From: Bacteroidota bacterium
Lineage (GTDB): Bacteria > Bacteroidota > Bacteroidia > Chitinophagales > LD1
DNA length: 7,083 nucleotides
NCBI GenBank assembly: GCA_018267355.1
Contig: JAFDYP010000141.1
Location: 1 to 7,083 of the forward strand
Reading direction: 5' to 3'
Positions 5,647 to 7,083 of the stretch are shown here, piece by piece; positions within the stretch are counted from its first letter, which is position 1, and each line of letters begins with the position of its first letter. A program made the position numbers and the translations under genes. The notes under the pieces are model-generated. The model saw only the letters and a program-made list of their open reading frames with translations, was not told where the DNA came from and searched no databases.

Positions 5647-7002
5647 ATTTAATACTGCGCTTGTCAGCGTTTTCACATCCATCCCTCCAAACTGACCGCT
5701 GGTCATAAGCAGGAGATTGCTTTGCGGCCATTTTTGTGATAGCAGATAGGATCGCAACTCATCCTTAGAAGTAAATATTCGCAGGTCTCCTCTGCCGAAT
5801 GAAGTTCGCACCAGCTCGTGATCCAGTGGTGGCATTTGTTTTAGCCTCATCGCGTCATCATCCAGGAAGACGACCGCTACATCTGCGCGGTCCATGGCAC
5901 CCGCATACTCGCTGAGGAAGTCTTTATTGAGACTGCTAAAGGTGTGCAGCTCCATCACAGATACGAGGCGGCGCTGAGGGTATTGTTCCTTCATGGCGTT
6001 GACGGTAGCTTTCAGCTTGGAGGGTGAGTGTGCGAAGTCCTTGTAGACTACCGTCTCCATACTCTCTCCTAGTTTCTCCAGTCTATTTGCCGCCCCTTCA
6101 AAGCTACCCATAGCAGTATAGAACTGATGATCCGTCAAGCCCATCTCGGCGCAGACACGGCGGGCTCCCTCCAGGTTTTGCATGTTATGTGCGCCAAAGA
6201 TGATCATCGGGTACTCAGCCGTGTCTGTTTTTACATAGCACTTGTTATCTCGCACTTCGTAGCGGGAGGTATCATACGGAAACGCACGCGCAGGACCAGA
6301 ATAAGTGGCAAATATCTGCTGTAGCTCGGCATCGCCCTCGTACCACGTGATAGCCCCGCCCGGCTCCACACTATTGGCAAACTTGCGGAACTGGTCTACA
6401 TAGCCCTCATATACAGGAAAGACATTGATATGATCCCAGGCCACACCAGTGATGAGTGCGATATGCGGATGATAGAACATGAACTTGGATTCACGCTCCA
6501 GCGGAGAAGCGAGATATTCATCGCCTTCTATGACGATGACCGGCGCAGTCGTGCTGAGCCGGACACCCGTGTCAAAACCCTTCACCCTGGCGCCTACCAT
6601 ATAGTCTATCTCTATCCCATTGTGGTGCAGGGCGTGCATGACCATGGAGGTGATGGTAGTCTTGCCGTGGCTGCCGGCTATGACTATACGCCTTTTATCC
6701 TTCGACACCTCGTAGATAAAGCGCGGGAAGGAATCAATGCGGATGTCCAGCTCCTGCGCCCTGAGCAGTTCAGGATTGTCTATCCGTGCATGCATGCCGA
6801 GGATGATAGCATCTATATCTGCAGTGATCTTCTCGGGATAAAAGCCCTCAGAATCGGGCAAAATGCCCTGATTTCTAAGGTTTGTGCGGGCGGGATCGGC
6901 TATTTTGTCATCAGAGCCGGTCACGGTGTGGCCCTGCCGGCTAAGGGCTATGGCCAGGCTGTGCATGATGGCTCCTCCTATGGCTATGAAGTGTATGCGC
7001 AT
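5644..7002 (-). CDS. mpl: Mpl-like Mur ligase (UDP-MurNAc : murein tripeptide ligase, Bacteroidota 'peptidoglycan synthetase' type)
   Basis: A 452-residue cytosolic ATP-dependent ligase. Mpl joins the recycled tripeptide L-Ala-gamma-D-Glu-meso-DAP to UDP-MurNAc, feeding salvaged murein peptide back into peptidoglycan precursor synthesis. The N-terminal UDP-sugar domain begins MRIHFIAIGGAIMHSLAIAL with TGSDD at 28-32. The central ATPase domain has AGSHGKTTITSM (109-120), IEGDEYLASPLERESKF (158-174) and WDHINVFP (189-196). GAHNMQN (270-276) and AANRLE (304-309) lead into the C-terminal domain with DFAHSPSK (322-329) and LLMTSGQFGG (431-440). GDEY...SKF and the closing SGQFGG point to Mpl rather than MurC, which normally has a DYAHHPTE motif. 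The E. coli Mpl motif is DFAHHPT; the SPSK form is what I recall from Bacteroidota members. The ATG at 7002 matches the family N-terminus. It stands alone on its strand here and converges with trxB. Substrate specificity is inferred from family. Confidence 0.9.
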   Translation of the reverse strand: MRIHFIAIGGAIMHSLAIALSRQGHTVTGSDDKIADPARTNLRNQGILPDSEGFYPEKITADIDAIILGMHARIDNPELLRAQELDIRIDSFPRFIYEVSKDKRRIVIAGSHGKTTITSMVMHALHHNGIEIDYMVGARVKGFDTGVRLSTTAPVIVIEGDEYLASPLERESKFMFYHPHIALITGVAWDHINVFPVYEGYVDQFRKFANSVEPGGAITWYEGDAELQQIFATYSGPARAFPYDTSRYEVRDNKCYVKTDTAEYPMIIFGAHNMQNLEGARRVCAEMGLTDHQFYTAMGSFEGAANRLEKLGESMETVVYKDFAHSPSKLKATVNAMKEQYPQRRLVSVMELHTFSSLNKDFLSEYAGAMDRADVAVVFLDDDAMRLKQMPPLDHELVRTSFGRGDLRIFTSKDELRSYLLSQKWPQSNLLLMTSGQFGGMDVKTLTSAVLN

Positions 7003-7034
7003 GGCACCAAATTTGCACTAATATCACTACATTC

Positions 7035-7043
7035 TTATCCACA
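7035..7043 (+). promoter_or_regulatory. Consensus DnaA-box 9-mer upstream of mpl
   Basis: TTATCCACA is an exact match to the strong DnaA-box consensus, 33 bases upstream of the mpl start. A second copy with one mismatch (TTTTCCACA) occurs at 4545-4553, between thyA and trxB. There is no cluster of boxes and no dnaA or dnaN nearby, so this is not an origin by itself. It may be a DnaA-responsive site near the mpl promoter or chance. Confidence 0.3.
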
Positions 7044-7083
7044 ATCCATTACGAGGCAAGTGTTTAATCTAAAATAAAACACA

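Noticed and set aside
5644..7002. Calling the right-hand Mur ligase MurC
   Set aside because: The GDEY...SKF segment, DFAHSPSK and the closing SGQFGG fit Mpl-type ligases, and MurC normally lies in the dcw cluster, of which no other member is present here.
6430..7077. A 215-codon plus-strand open frame opposite the mpl N-terminal half
   Set aside because: It mirrors the conserved Mpl frame, which explains the absence of stops, and gives no known motif.

Overview
The window looks like an ordinary chromosomal housekeeping segment from a Bacteroidota bacterium, most likely from the Chitinophagales, Saprospirales or Sphingobacteriales side, with moderate GC content. The evidence is a Bacteroidota-type putative porin (Porin_10 class), the Bacteroidota version of the Mpl-like Mur ligase, LpxK with a DDAYQHR motif, the lack of Shine-Dalgarno sequences, A/T-rich leaders, and sites matching the Bacteroidota -7 promoter element TAnnTTTG. 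The assignment rests on reading motifs, not on a search.

Layout. Bases 1-3422 hold a minus-strand cluster transcribed leftwards: lpxK (lipid A 4'-kinase), a trimeric-type purine nucleoside phosphorylase, a small RidA/YjgF-family protein, and a putative outer-membrane porin cut by the left edge. The first three are packed tightly (20-bp overlap, then a 3-bp gap) and the porin follows within 44 bp, so they read as one operon. Bases 3423-3598 are a divergent intergenic region with one good -7 candidate on each strand. To its right, on the plus strand, lie thyA (thymidylate synthase, GTG start) and, after a 159-bp gap with a plausible terminator, trxB (thioredoxin reductase). The last gene, on the minus strand, is an Mpl-like peptidoglycan-recycling Mur ligase that converges on trxB with only 5 bp between the stop codons. 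Bases 7003-7083 are its upstream region and contain a perfect DnaA-box 9-mer.

How the genes fit together. The left operon and mpl serve the cell envelope (lipid A, outer-membrane beta-barrel, murein recycling). PNP and ThyA serve nucleotide salvage and synthesis, RidA-type proteins are usually metabolite-damage control, and TrxB supplies reducing power through thioredoxin, among others to ribonucleotide reductase. This is a conserved-core mixture with no sign of a mobile element, CRISPR array, tRNA, rRNA, toxin-antitoxin pair or defence system.

I found no convincing undescribed system. The points most worth a second look are at gene starts. The porin begins at or just after a T7 tract, and a single-base length change there would bring an upstream ATG, directly abutting the ridA stop, into frame. 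lpxK has a clearly conserved N-terminus but no ATG, GTG or TTG in front of it. Smaller points are an Asn-to-Asp change in the purine-binding site of PNP and a displaced catalytic arginine in the RidA-like protein.
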